A stretch of DNA of 64,000 bases, taken from contig OY540813.1 in assembly GCA_961205875.1 (NCBI GenBank), positions 7,845,001-7,909,000 on the forward strand. Direction: 5' to 3'. The stretch is from Sialis fuliginosa (Eukaryota > Arthropoda > Insecta > Megaloptera > Sialidae). A model generated the notes under the pieces. That model had not been told where the DNA came from and ran no database searches. It was given only the letters and a program-made list of their open reading frames with translations. The position numbers and the translations under genes were made by a program. Below are positions 25,134-37,450 of the stretch, in pieces. Positions within the stretch are counted from its first letter, which is position 1; each line of letters begins with the position of its first letter.

Positions 25134-25533
25134 TGATGAATGTCATGAACTGCAATACAGTGGCTACAAAAAGGTGACTATTTTGTATAATATTAATTAA
25201 TTAATTATTTTCTTGTTGGCTACCTATTACCTACTGACTGAAAATTAAATTTTCTGTATTTGTTCAAAGCAGTTGAGGTTTTCATGGTTGAGTAATTATG
25301 GGCTGCTGGGTGTAAGTTGTGTTAATTATAGACATTATTTTGGCCAACAGTTCAGTGGTCATCTTCAGGATTTTCGCATATTTTTTTGTAGCATTTGGGT
25401 TTTAAATATTATCTTTTTGGATTTTATCTCAAATAGATTGCTTTCGTTTTTATTATCTTTGCCCAAGAGTGGTATATCTTCGGTAATATTTACAAACCGA
25501 TTGTTTACTGCTGATGAATGTCATGAACTGCAA
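25134..25533. repeat. 22-bp direct repeat pair
   Basis: The 22-base text starting TGATGAATGTCATGAACTG at 25134-25155 recurs exactly at 25512-25533. Similarity continues weakly upstream of both. The segment between them has no recognised ends. Confidence 0.6.
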
Positions 25534-25559
25534 ACGAGTGTGAGGGAGAGGGTGATGTG

Positions 25560-25700
25560 TGTAGAGAGAGAGCGCCCCCTGCGATCGGCGACGTGATGTT
25601 TCCGCTTCCGAACCACGCACGCCCCTCCGCGCGTGGAGGGAAAAATTAATTCTCACGCGGGAAACATCCCGGATATCAGTCATCTAGTAGCTAGACCTGG
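25560..25700. repeat. GC-rich patch with short inverted repeat
   Basis: GTGATGTTTCCGC (25590-25602) is matched in inverted form by GCGGGAAACATC, with GCGCCCCCTGCG and CGCGCGTGGAGG between. It looks like part of an old mobile element; the family is unknown. Confidence 0.35.
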
Positions 25701-26194
25701 GCACCACGTCAGAAGCATCTGTATGTGTGTTGATAATTATCGAGATTATTGGTATTTATGATAACATTCTTAGTTTAAAGCCGACTGCTGTACGAGTGAC
25801 GAAGTAAAAATTATTTTTAGATCAGAATATCCTGTCTATGATCAGAAGCTTTTAAAATTTGAGTTACTAAGAAGATAAAACGTATGTAGAAATGGGGTGC
25901 CGATCAAAATCTTCACATTCAAAATTCCGAAAATTAAAGTTAAAACAGTTAAAAAAATATTTTTTATTCATTAACAGAATATGTAATATCCAAAAAATAA
26001 CTATTCTTGGTTAGGACAATTTCTGTGGGTCTAATATCCAAAGGCGAAGCTGAAGATTATTTTAGTCTAATACGGGGAGTCAATCTCCACCGCAACGGAC
26101 TGTTTTTATATAGTCTAGACATTGCTGACAATAAATAATGATTTTTGTATAATTTTCTAGTTGTAATTAGTTTTTTTATTAGTATAATGTAATG

Positions 26195-26254
26195 TCGGGA
26201 ATTAGACTTATCGGGATTTTGATTGTCAGGGTTTGAATTGTTGGAATTATGACC
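26195..26254 (+). repeat. Short tandem array, 15-16 bp unit
   Basis: Four consecutive diverged units begin at 26195, 26211, 26226 and 26241, each of the form TCGGGATTTTGATTG with changes. Confidence 0.65.
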
Positions 26255-27257
26255 TAAACCCGTTGAAAGAATCTGTTAATCACATTTTCAAACATAAATA
26301 TACATCCATATATTTTATAGACAAAAACTAAATCTAGAGAAAATATTTTCAAATATCAAACATATTATTGTCTGAGATTTAAAAAAAAACAAAAAACTAT
26401 TGACAGTATATTTTCAAAAACATTACAAAATACTTGGAATCTTCTTGGAATATAATAAATATTATTCTCAAATCTGAACTCTGATATGTTTATATATTTA
26501 TATATTTCATAAATATAATAAACATTGTTATTTTATTTTATCAAAATTGTTTTTACTAGCGTGGGTATAAACTTGTTAACGGCGAGTGAAAAGTTCAACA
26601 TCGGTCGGTCGACTACAATCATGTATTAAAAGTTTTTCTCAGATAATGCAAGTTTTATCGTTCCGATAATTACAACTGTAATCGGAGGCTTACCCTAGGT
26701 AAAATTATAGGAAATGTTGATGAACAGAAAACGGTAGGTATGTAATTTGTTCTTGATTCCGTTTCAAATCGAATTTCGTTTGTCCTTTTCGTTTTTGTCC
26801 ACTTAGCTTCCGACACGAAATGTATGTATGTATGCAATGTTAAACTGACAATGATTTAAATTTTTGTAGCTATCTTTAAACTATACTATTTTTATATAAT
26901 TTTTTTAGCGGATAGCTTAGAAACCTAACGTCAGAATAGATATGAATAGCGCAATTTAGAAAAAAAATTAACAATTAAATTTTGTAAAGAAACAAAATAT
27001 TTTTTATCTAAAATATAAACTTTTAGTATGATATAAATGTTTAGTATGTTATATAAAAACGTCTTAATTTACTCTGCCATTTACATTTATCTAATTAACA
27101 AATGCTCTGTTTTAATAGATAATTAAATAGTTTAACCATCCATTAACCTTAAACCGCTATTCGAAAAATTGACGCAATAATATAAAATCTACATCCGGTT
27201 TTATCACATATTGACGAATAACAAGAATTGTTCTTAATTTTTTCAATGTTGCATTTA

Positions 27258-27578
27258 TCTATATATATTATAAAACGCAACGTCTGTCTGTCTGTCTGTT
27301 TGTCCATTCGAGTGCTTATTACTCGAGAACCACTTATCCAATTTACTTGTGTTTTTAATTCATATATTTGTTCTCTGGCAAGGTTTTAGTATATAATTTC
27401 TAACGTTAGGTAACATAAGGAATATGTAGTGACGATAATAGAAAATTAAGTCGGAAAAAATCGTAAATAACTCGGCTCCTATGCGAGATAGGGGGTTGTT
27501 TTTCCCCCTAAGACCCACATTTTACGTGACGGGGGGTGAAATATTAACTCCCGTGCGAAGTCGGGGCGAGTCCGCTAG
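27258..27578 (+). mobile_element. Non-autonomous Helitron, whole
   Basis: This 321-bp element begins TCTATATATATTATAAAA after an A and ends GGCGAGTCCGCTAG before a T, fitting Helitron termini. A GTCT microsatellite lies at 27283-27302, and CCCGTGCGAAGTCGGGG precedes the end. The same 3' end occurs at 58109. The open frame inside is incidental. Confidence 0.8.
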
Positions 27579-27959
27579 TTTATATATGTACATAACTAGT
27601 GGTTATCGGTTGAAATTATATGATAGCTGTTCATATCATTTGTGGGATCGCCTTGGATTAATAATATTTTGGGCAAAAGTTTCTTATTTTTTTTTATGTA
27701 GGAAAAAGAAACAGAAATAAAAATTCAAATAATTTTAATACATTTTTGTACTATACTAACTATTTTAAATTTAAATAATACCAAGCAATAAAATTTAAAA
27801 ATAAAATAAATTCTTTAACAAATAAAATGTGCCAAAATTCAAAATACTGTAAAAAATATTTTAAAATGATTTACAGTATTTAACACATACTAAATACGAA
27901 CGCTAAAAAAGGACATACAAAAAGGTGTGTCTAGTTAATCGATCTTTAAACAAATATTT

Positions 27960-30900
27960 GTACAGCCCTGTACTGAGAAACGACCCGTTGATACATTGTA
28001 CAACTCATGGGTCATTGATATGCTGTATTTCACCTACACCAGTCCCTGCCCGTTATGTCATATGACATGTACCAATATTTGAAATTATAAAAAAGTGTCT
28101 GACGTTTGAAAACTTGAACTAGTCACGAAGAAAATATTACACATTCTTATCTCACATTGTTTGGTAGGAGACTTTTTGTTTGCTTACTGGTTCTTCAATG
28201 ATTCTGTTTTTGCTCTATTGAAGTTTGTTTTGCTATTAATAAAACAGTAACATATTATTTGCTGGTCAGAAGACATATTAGTTTAGTTTACCTAGATACT
28301 TAAATAGATATATAGTTAATCCTTCAGTCGTGGCATCAAGTCTGTCAGACTTGCATTTACACCGAAAAGGCGTAAAAATCAATGCAAAATACTATTTGGA
28401 AGATGTATTGAAGAAAAACGTCATGCTAAATTCCAATAATTTTTTTGGAGATAATTATTATTGATTTTAACCATGGTAATCATTATTGAACCATGGCGTA
28501 AGGATAATTTGGTTTAGTTTTTGTTGAAGAATGAATGTCCGCCAAGCTTTCCCGATTGCAATCCTCCGATTTGAAAGAAAATTGAAGCTAGTTATCAAAG
28601 TTATAAAAGGAGTCTTTTTTAAGAATTTAATAAAAACTTAACTAAATCATAATTATAAATTCAATATTTTAGCGTTTTCATTTATATCAGAATATAATTG
28701 TCACGGTGTAATTTAAAATTTTAAGAACTGTTGTTATAAAGTAATGGTGGCCTAAAAAGGAATTTTTTTCAATAATCAAAACCTGGGATTTAAAAAAAAA
28801 TGTGGAGTTAGCGTTCGTTTGTTAACACGATCCATAAATATAAAAGAAATTTTTTTATAATATTATATTATTAATAACTAATTGTGTAACAATAAAATAT
28901 AATTTGACCAAAAAGACAATTTTTAGTTATCTTATGGGAATTATTTTAATTTTAATTATGATATGATTTATATGATAAATAATATATTATGCTATTATTG
29001 CTTAAATTGGATCATTCTGTTAAAATAATAAATTAAAATTTCAATAAATCATTTAATGTCAAAACAAGTTTATTAATTTAAAGTAGGAAATAAATAAAAC
29101 ACTACAGTGTCTTGCTTATTTATTTAAGATCGTTTACAACATGTAGAATCAATAAAGTCAATATCCAGTAGAAGTTTCTCCAACCAAAGATAAGTGAAAT
29201 AAAGCTTGAATTAAAACATAAATTTAAGTAAGATAAATATTATACATTCTTTAAACAAATTTCTAGTATCTTATCTATAGTGAAATAATATTTAAGTGCA
29301 TTTGAAATTCGTTGGTCACGGTGAGTATTAATTTGATAAATGTGACGTAGAAATTTTATTTATTGACTATTTTCGTGTTGATAATGGATATATTTACAAT
29401 TAAGCACTATAAGCCTCAAGTTTATTACTGTGTGCATATGTACTTTCTCAATTACTTATTGTTAGCTTAACATGAATTATATGTCACTATATATTTTATT
29501 TGCTAGAAATATAATATGCAAATTAAGGTAATGCAAATTTATACTGAACGTTCTATGCAAGTTTTTACAACGTATTTGAAATCAAAAAGAGAATTCAAAA
29601 TAGGGTTGTTCGGAATATTCCCTATAAATATGGATATAATGTTTTTTCTTGGTTTCGGGTTTGTGTTCGCATTTTTACTATATTACTTATAATTAGTATT
29701 TGTTTTTGTCCGCAGTTTAAGTTCCATCGAAGTTTTTTCATTAGAAATAGTCTATTCATGTCGTAGAGTGATAATGAATTGATATAAGGCAAAGTAGATT
29801 ATATTGGAAAATTAAGGTGTATGACGAAACCGAGTTTATGCAGTTTTACTTTATGAAAAATTATAATTAAAATATTGTTTTAATAACATGATATAATTAT
29901 TTCGGATACGGTTTTGGGTTCGGATAGAAAGTTTCGTCATACATCTAAAATAATTATGCCTACTTTTCTGTATTAAAAAAATAATATAAATATATTTAAT
30001 TGCCAAGTTTTTTTATCAATTAAAACCCGATGACTAACCCTTGGTTTATAGGCCGTTTTTATGTATATATGTATAAAAAATGTCATTCATGTTAACATAG
30101 TCAAGTTTTTTACGACTTAAAAGAAAATAACAACGTCAATGTCAGCTACAAAAATAATGGTTGAAAAATATGTACTTTACCACCCAAGTATTAAATTAGA
30201 CCTGTTGTACATCATCATCTCAGAGAGGTAAGAGGGTGAAAACCTATGTAGGTTCATTTTAAATTTTGTTGATGAAAAAAATGTTTTATAAAGGATTTCT
30301 GGCCGGTTATACATTACATATTAAATTAAACCCGAATGAAAAAGGGTTACTATTTACCGTTAGTTTAATTAGGTTTTAATAAATTTTTAAACACATGGAA
30401 GTTTTCCGTATACCTTGATATTATCATGCATATATTATAATTGTATATACCCTTGTCATATTTTTGCTAATGTAAGATAAATCTACAATTATAATATACG
30501 TAAATTAGTTCAATTTAAATATTATTTGGTGTACAAGCAACATTTATATAATTTATATATATTTAACAGTTATTACCTTAAACTGTACATTTTATTGTAA
30601 CTCAACGTCGAGTTATACAGTAGACATTAGCCTAGGGCCCCGAGGTAAAGGGGGCCTCGAGATGGCTCAAAAATTAATTTTTTAAGCTTTTAGAATAATT
30701 TTGATTATGACTTTTTTTGGCTTTTTTGGTTGTCATGGTCATGAAAATTAAATGAACTAAAATAAATATATCCCAAATTGCGATAACGAAACTTATTTTG
30801 CCTGTAAGATCCCCGACTATCATAACGCGCCATTGTTCTAACTACTTTCTACACATAAATGCCTTTATACATATATTAGATTCTAAGTCTATGTAAATCG

Positions 30901-31300
30901 TCCATTATGTGAACTTCTTGTTAACGATTTCCTGCAAAACTCCTATATAGGTGCCCTTATTTGGTACGTGAGTGGATTAATTAAAGTTTCTCTTAATGAT
31001 CTTTGATATTGAACGCAGAAAAGGCCAAATGTAATTGTTTTCACAATAATCTTACAATAGGTATTTGGCAAAAAGTAATTTCGCCATTTCTATATATTCT
31101 TCTTTTGTAAATTATTTAGAAGTAGGTACATGTACAGAATTGAAATTATCTCACTTTATAGATTTTAACTAATTCATTTAGAGATATTTAATTGTAAACT
31201 ATATGTATCGGGGTTTTTGCATTGGTTTATAAATAACATTAAAAATATTAACAATATAAAAGGATACACATTTATGTGGATTATTATTCCACACTTTGGT
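27960..31300. other. Intronic, AT-rich with worn repeat traces
   Basis: No exon. Traces are a CCTGTACTGAG / GACCCGTTGATAC patch near 27965-28030, a TTAATCCTTCAGTCGTGGC start near 28317 that resembles a piggyBac-type end without its partner, GGTTTCGGG text at 29650 and 29910 resembling hAT sub-termini, and a TAGGGCCCCGAGG patch near 30633. None has two ends. Confidence 0.35.
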
Positions 31301-31359
31301 TTTCCTAAAGAAGTGTGTCATAAGATACATATTTATCTGTACATTTAAGCGCTGACACT

Positions 31360-31600
31360 TAACAAAAATCGAGACCGTCTCCGTATCGACCTTGGAAATT
31401 TGTTAAACGTGGCATTTTAGCACCGTCGAAACGACACGGTGGGCGTTTAAAAGAATGCTTTGCTGGCGTGTAATGTGTTATTGAATTCAATCAGACTGGT
31501 ATTTAAGAAAAAACGTTGTCCGTCGAGCGTTGGAAATCTGTTCATTTGGATTTTATGCAAATATACAGTATACGTTTATGATAAGTGCCATCGCTTTAAC
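31360..31600. promoter_or_regulatory. GC-richer unique block, possible enhancer
   Basis: A stretch such as CGAGACCGTCTCCGTATCGACC and on to GGTGGGCGTTTAAAAG is less AT-rich than its surroundings and has no repeat ends or internal repeats. In a long insect first intron such blocks are often conserved regulatory DNA. This is inference from composition only. Confidence 0.25.
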
Positions 31601-32343
31601 CATTTATGTTTTGTGAGTTAATATTAAATGGAAGAAACAAAATTGTTGTTATTACCAAAATTGCAAATGTGCAGATCAACCTTTTTGGTGATTGATCTCT
31701 TACGAATATATAAATATTTGAAGAGAATAATAAAATTAATAGAAAAACAATAAAAGAACAACATTTTTCGTTCAAAAATTGATGAAAGTCAAATTTATGA
31801 ATTTCATTTACATTTTTTTCCGTTTCAATGAGATATTTGTTATTGTAAGCTTAACTAAAGCATGGACCTTTTTCCAAAATGTGCGATATTATCAAAACAT
31901 TTTGTTTACCTCAGTTGCGCCTTTAGGCTTGTACAAACAAAACCAGTAGATGCAGCTTTTCGTTATACTCATCACATATTTATTGACCTATCTATCCGTA
32001 CTCGGTAATATCATTCAAGTCACGAAAGGTACTCGATGTGTGGTAGTCGATGGAATGGTCATGCAGGGGTAAGGGGGGTTTTCGATGGGGCGGGGCGGAA
32101 CAACCACAATCCTGGACAAACGAAACCCCAAAATTATTTATGAAGCGTGATTTTGTTGGATAATTCAGTTAATAAAGTGGTTTGATAAATTAGGAATGTA
32201 CGTACAGTCAGGTATTGTTGTGGAAGAATTATATGTTATTATTGGATTGATTGAAACGTGATTACAAAATTAATTATTTGTTGTATGACGGCTGTTTTAA
32301 TGATCCCTAGTAAAGAATCAATAACAGTTATCTTTTAAATATA

Positions 32344-32821
32344 CTCACTAAAACTGAATTAGTAGTTATTTCACTAATTGAAGTACTCACATTAAATTTC
32401 ACTAAAAGAATAGTTATTTCAAATCGAAAGTGGCGCCATTACGGAATTTATTCTTACTTCGATTTATTAACGTATATGAATCAACTACTTTAAATAAATT
32501 ATTAAAAATAAATCATGTAAATACATAAGTTTATTTGTACAAAAATTGAAAAATCTATCCAAAAATAATTTTAGTGTGTTTGCAATAAACGTTTTTCATA
32601 ACCTATGATAACTGACATATTCATAATTGACATTGAAGTTAGGTTATGAATGATTAAGAGATTATTGTCATGCATGAGGATTTTTTTATTTATCTATGCT
32701 TATTAAATAATAAATGAGTTTTTTAGATTGTTCCATTTTTTAGCATAAAAATAAATTAAATAAAAACTTTTGATATATTCACAATGAATTAGTGATTTCT
32801 GACTAATTCAGTTTTAGCGAG
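32344..32821. mobile_element. TA-flanked miniature element
   Basis: It starts CTCACTAAAACTGAATTAGT and ends with the near complement ACTAATTCAGTTTTAGCGAG, flanked by TA on both sides (32342-32343 and 32822-32823). Sub-terminal copies of ACTAATT recur. The TA flanks fit the Tc1/mariner superfamily or another TA-targeting group. No coding part. Confidence 0.75.
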
Positions 32822-33724
32822 TATGTATCTATATTCTACATATTATGTACAGTCTTAAATTTAGGGGGTGAAGCAGATACAGGGGGAAGGGGATCAAGAA
32901 AAGTATGAATACCGAAATTATTGATGTTATTCTTTTATGTTTAATAATATTTTAACCTTGTTAATGTATATAATTGAAACGTTGGATTGGAATTTCGTCA
33001 GTTGAAATGTCAATATTTTTCATTCAAAATTACCTTCCCCCATTCGATGTATTTTTAAAATAATTTATATTTTATAGATATCTAATTTTTTCTAGTACAG
33101 AGTAAGAGAGATCAAATTCAGTATAATAACGCTAAAATAATGGTATTTATACACCTAGTCATTAACAGTTTTCAAACGAACTTTTTACATACTCCATAAT
33201 CAAATCAACTCAAGTACACTTTTGTAAATTAATGCAGTTAATAAAGTGGTTCAATAAATTATAATCGCGCATTGTTCTGATGTCAGAGGGAAAAAATATG
33301 TCATTATCGGGTATTGTTTAGTACAGGTGATTGAAAGGATATTTGCTGTCCACTTTTAAATTAACAATCACAGATTGTTCCCGATGATAATTATGGCACT
33401 GCCGGTGTGGACATTTTTTAGTAAACGAGTTATAATTTTTTTTCAGCTTTTTTGAATTAAGCTTAATTGGTTTTTAAAGCTTATCGAGTTTAAACGAGCT
33501 CTCATTACTTAATGGGTTTTCGTATAATATTTTTTATTTATAAATTTATGAGTATTGATTTTTGATGATACATTTGTCAAAAAATGAAAAACGTATAAAT
33601 TTTAAGCTAATATAAGCTAACCAAAAATGATGATTTATTTTTTGAGTAGCTAGTAGCGGGGTCTCTATTTAACCTTTGGTTTTTTGGAATTTTGGATCAA
33701 CCCAGCAATTTTATATAACACAGA

Positions 33725-33801
33725 TAGTTTTATAAACTTTCGATTATTGGGTTATATTGTCACTTGACGTTTCGACCAACATCTATATATATATATATAT
33801 A
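33725..33801 (-). repeat. Penelope-like ribozyme 3' half with (TA)n
   Basis: On the minus strand GGTCGAAACGTCAAGTGAC has the GAAAC-GTC half of the hammerhead core seen at 35428-35461. The expected CTGATGA half is absent; a (TA)9 run (33784-33801) lies where it should be. This is probably a truncated Penelope-like trace. Confidence 0.4.
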
Positions 33802-33859
33802 AAGAAAATTGAAGTCAATTTTGAATTTAAAAAACGCCAATTAAAGTAAGGTCAGCTTA

Positions 33860-33914
33860 ATTTTTGAGGTTCGTACTGCCCCCCTCCAGAAAAAAAATGG
33901 TCCCGGCACTACTG
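33860..33914 (-). repeat. hAT-like terminal fragment
   Basis: Read on the minus strand it begins CAGTAGTGCCGGGACCA and continues into a GGAGGGGGGCAGTACG stretch, a typical hAT start. The other end was not identified. Confidence 0.45.
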
Positions 33915-33919
33915 GAGAG

Positions 33920-35400
33920 AACAGAACTTAACTGGGTTGTTTGTCTCTAGTCATTTTGTAAAGCGGCTAGATGTTATTTTTAATAATAGGTATTCAATTG
34001 GAAAATACTTTTAAGTAATAACTGTTTATACAAAAGTGGAAAAGGGAATGCTGTTTGTACGTTTTTTTCTAGGCATCTAAATATAGTCCTTTCCCCAGAC
34101 ACACTTTACGTTGAAACATTTCGTCACAGAAAGTACTGACGTTACTTAAAGATAAACGAGAGCTCTTTCAACTGCCGTTTAATTTTTTGTAAAAGTGTCA
34201 TCTTTGCAGGGTGAATATCAACATTATGTACTTTTGACACAAAAATAGTTCTGTTTAAGTAAGTGCAAGTTGTAGAAAGGACATTAAATTTCAATTTTCG
34301 TTTTGTTTCTCACCGCCGCCAAAGACGTAAAGTTTTACTATTCTAACATTTGTCTGGTTTACGTTCAACAAAACGGTTACACATTCCAGACTTGTATTAT
34401 ATATTATGTGTTTTGTAATCATCTTTCAAATAAAATATGTTTTGGAATTCATTTGAAGATTCCATTACTAAATGTAAAAATTGCTTATATACATATGTAC
34501 GTGTTTATTCAAAAGAAAATGTTGATTGTATTTTGTTAGTTATTGTGAATAGAAAAAATATTAAGTGAAATAAAGTAAATGTTTTCACCGTTATCAACTT
34601 ATTTTGAAGTAAAGTTTTAGACATTATTGTTATCGGTACCGACTCAGTTGTTTGTTTCTTTTCTATTCGAGTTCACACAGTTAACATTGTTTGCACTAGT
34701 TTTTAAAATTTAATTAATATTTTACTGAACGAAGAACATAGAAACTTACAACCATAGAAAGAGCTAACTTGGGGATACAAGTTTTATCTTTATTGAATGT
34801 TCTCTTGTATGTATGTTGACGACTGCCATTTTATGTTACATTATGTTGGTTGTACATAAATGTATATTTTTTAAATAGTATGTATTTAGTTAATTATTAC
34901 GAACTAAACTGGCGTAAAATTTATCTGACAAGTAATGACATAGAAAGATTTGGCGAAACATACTGGCTCATTTGCCGAGATTCGTCCTCTAAATACTCAT
35001 AAGCTTATGCAATAAAGATTCTAATTAATATAATGACACTAGAATTAAGGAAACTTTGTATATTCTGCAATTACTTTAAGTATTTAAGACGTGATCATTA
35101 GCATCTGCAGCGAGAGTGTATGCACTCGTACGGCTCTACGATGTTTAAGAAATTTAAAAGTAATTTAAGTTTGTGAACGTCATCGGGACATTTTTTACTT
35201 AAATGTAAATTTGTATGAGATGTAAATATGTTCTGAAGTTTGTTGATAGATTAAAATATGCCGCGTTCAGGTATAAACGTGACTAACTTTACCATATATA
35301 GATATATACACAAACAAGAAAACGATTTTTGTATTGAAGTATTTTCGAAAATTGACATAACATTTATATTTTTGTCAATAGCATATGTATTTTTATTCTG
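33920..35400. other. Intronic, no gene or repeat end seen
   Basis: Moderately AT-rich unique-looking sequence. Open frames at 34303-34539 and elsewhere show no family features. Confidence 0.45.
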
Positions 35401-35417
35401 TAGGATTTCGTGTTTCT

Positions 35418-35471
35418 GAAAATACTTCTGAAGAAGACTCCGATATGAGAGTCGAAACGTCAATTAGTTTC
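35418..35471 (+). ncRNA. Hammerhead ribozyme motif, type I, Penelope-like
   Basis: The core is CTGAAGA (35428-35434), stem II GACTC/GAGTC (35436-35440 with 35449-35453), then GAAAC (35454-35458) and the GTC cleavage triplet (35459-35461). Stem I pairs GAAAATACTT (35418-35427) with AATTAGTTTC (35462-35471) at 8 of 10 positions. Stem III is only the self-complementary ACGT, which in Penelope-like elements is known to need two copies to work together. One extra A lies between the core and stem II. No Penelope protein-coding part was found nearby. Confidence 0.65.
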
Positions 35472-36059
35472 ATACGACAACGTGGACAAAAGCCCGAAAA
35501 GTTAGCTCTTAAGCATATGTTTTTATTTTTCAGTAGTAAATGAGCTGATGTAGGTACATATTTACTTATTTTTGTGTTTTATTTATTTACCTACCTGATA
35601 TTATAAACAAATTATTCCAAATTAAAATACAACACAAATCAGAGCATAATTCGTAGACAGTTATGAAAATGAACATAATATAATAAACGAAATCAAAATA
35701 TAAAAATGTTCACGTATTTTTTTATAGGAATATATTATTATCAGTATAGATACTAACTATTAGGACTTAATTGATTATAAGATCTACCAATTAAATTTTT
35801 ATATATGCGTAACTATGTACCCATATAATTATGAAAATTGTTTTTCAATAACTATTTTTTAATTATTACATCGAAACACAAATTACGTTCTTAATTATGT
35901 TTTATTTCTTCTCTCTACCAGCTGCTGGATAATGTAATGGGTGCTGTATCTTTGATGAATATAATGAACGAAAGTGGTTTCTTTAATTAAAAATTAAAAT
36001 TAAGTCAGTTAAATGGAAATTGAGTAAATGAGAAATGTAATCTTTAAAATGTACTAATG

Positions 36060-36181
36060 TATAAATATGTAAACAAATGAAATGGATAATTCATGATAGT
36101 TATGATTTTGATATAATTAAACTATCATGTCGGTGAAGATGTAAAATACACGCGCGGACGAAGCTGCGGGGAAATTCTAGT
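36060..36181 (+). mobile_element. Helitron 3' end
   Basis: The sequence ends ACGCGCGGACGAAGCTGCGG and GGAAATTCTAG before a T, a Helitron 3' terminus. A short palindrome (CATGATAGTT with AACTATCATG, 36092-36129) lies just upstream. The 5' end was not identified. Confidence 0.55.
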
Positions 36182-36499
36182 TATATAATTAATAAATATC
36201 TTACTGAGGTTCTACAACGTGACGTTTATAAACATTTAGAAGGGTTCCTCGGGCATAAAAAAGTTCGTAGTTCATTGACCTGGAAGAACACAATATTAAT
36301 TCAAGTTCAATATCAGAAATGTAGGATCGATTCAATATCGTATTCAATTAGGAAATTGAAGAATAAAAATACTTACCGACTTTCAATTGTAGATTACCAA
36401 CATACTCTCGTAATCTGAATCAGTAGAAAGAATTGAATCACTGAAAAATTATTGATTTAGGGGAGTGTATTTCTAAATTAAGTACATTAAAATTAAATG

Positions 36500-36839
36500 T
36501 ATATATGTATGTAGATATCAACTTTGAATTAGTCAGTCAGTCATATCAGGATTAACTGACTGATTCAACATCTGGACTTAAAAACGTGAAACTTCAGAGG
36601 TGTTTTCCTTTCATGACGTAAACACCCACTAAGAGAGGTTTTAGGGAGAAAAACAACCCTCTATCTCCAGTAGGAGCCGCAATATTAACGATTTTGTACA
36701 ATGAGTAAAAAATAAAAAAAAATTTCACCTCCTGTCACGTATAAAGGGTTGTAATTCGTTTTATTCGATCCGACGGGAAAAATAACTTGAGGTTGGGGGT
36801 TTCGAAATCCACGTGAGCGAAGCTGCGGGTATCAGCTAG
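36500..36839 (+). mobile_element. Non-autonomous Helitron, 5' end uncertain
   Basis: It ends GAGCGAAGCTGCGGGTATCAG and CTAG before T. Near its start GTCAGTCAGTCATATCAGG and TTAACTGACTGATTC form a short inverted repeat (36525-36565). AACCCTCTATCTCC lies in the interior, as in the 27258 element in reverse sense. The exact start is unclear. Confidence 0.55.
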
Positions 36840-37139
36840 TAACTTATAATTAAATAGTGTATTTCCACTGATTTTATTCAATCATTAAAAGTATGTCACT
36901 AAATGAATCAGTAAATTGTATTGATCACATTAGTATTCTATTTACGATTCACTGATTGATACCATAAAAATAGAATACTTTCTTTCTAAATAACAAAGTT
37001 GGGTTATTTGAATATAAATTTAGTTAATTTACATCAAAATGTTACATTTTACACAAATATATATTGCATCATCTGAAACATCGCAGAAACTACAATACTT
37101 ATATTCAGTATTTAGTATTTCAGTAATTTTAATACATAT

Positions 37140-37450
37140 GTAGGCAGCATTTATTTGAAAGCGTTGGCGTGGTATCCGCGTACAAGACAAGGGTGCACCG
37201 GCAATTAAACGTACAAACCGTGTATGTAAAGTCAGTGGAAAGCGTTGATTACCGCGCGTGAAATATCGTCCCATAACTACGGGTTAATCCCGGGCTGTGA
37301 ATTTTTAATACGGGCTATGACAGCGCCTGCCGGTAATGAAGAATAATGTCACTGTGCGGCGATTATATGTACTAAAATGTTACAGAAAATTCTGTTTGCG
37401 TTACAACTTTACCACCTGTACAATGTCTATAGGCAGTATTTTAACATTCT
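37140..37450. promoter_or_regulatory. GC-rich unique block, possible enhancer or old element
   Basis: AGCGTTGGCGTGGTATCCGC through ATTACCGCGCGTG, CCCGGGCTG, GACAGCGCCTGCCGG and GTGCGGCGATTA contrasts strongly with the AT-rich surroundings. No terminal repeats or coding signature are visible. It may be conserved regulatory DNA of the collagen intron; this is inference only. Confidence 0.3.

Noticed and set aside
27481-27720. Open frame of 79 residues
   Set aside because: It begins inside the Helitron's 3' part and runs into unrelated intron sequence.
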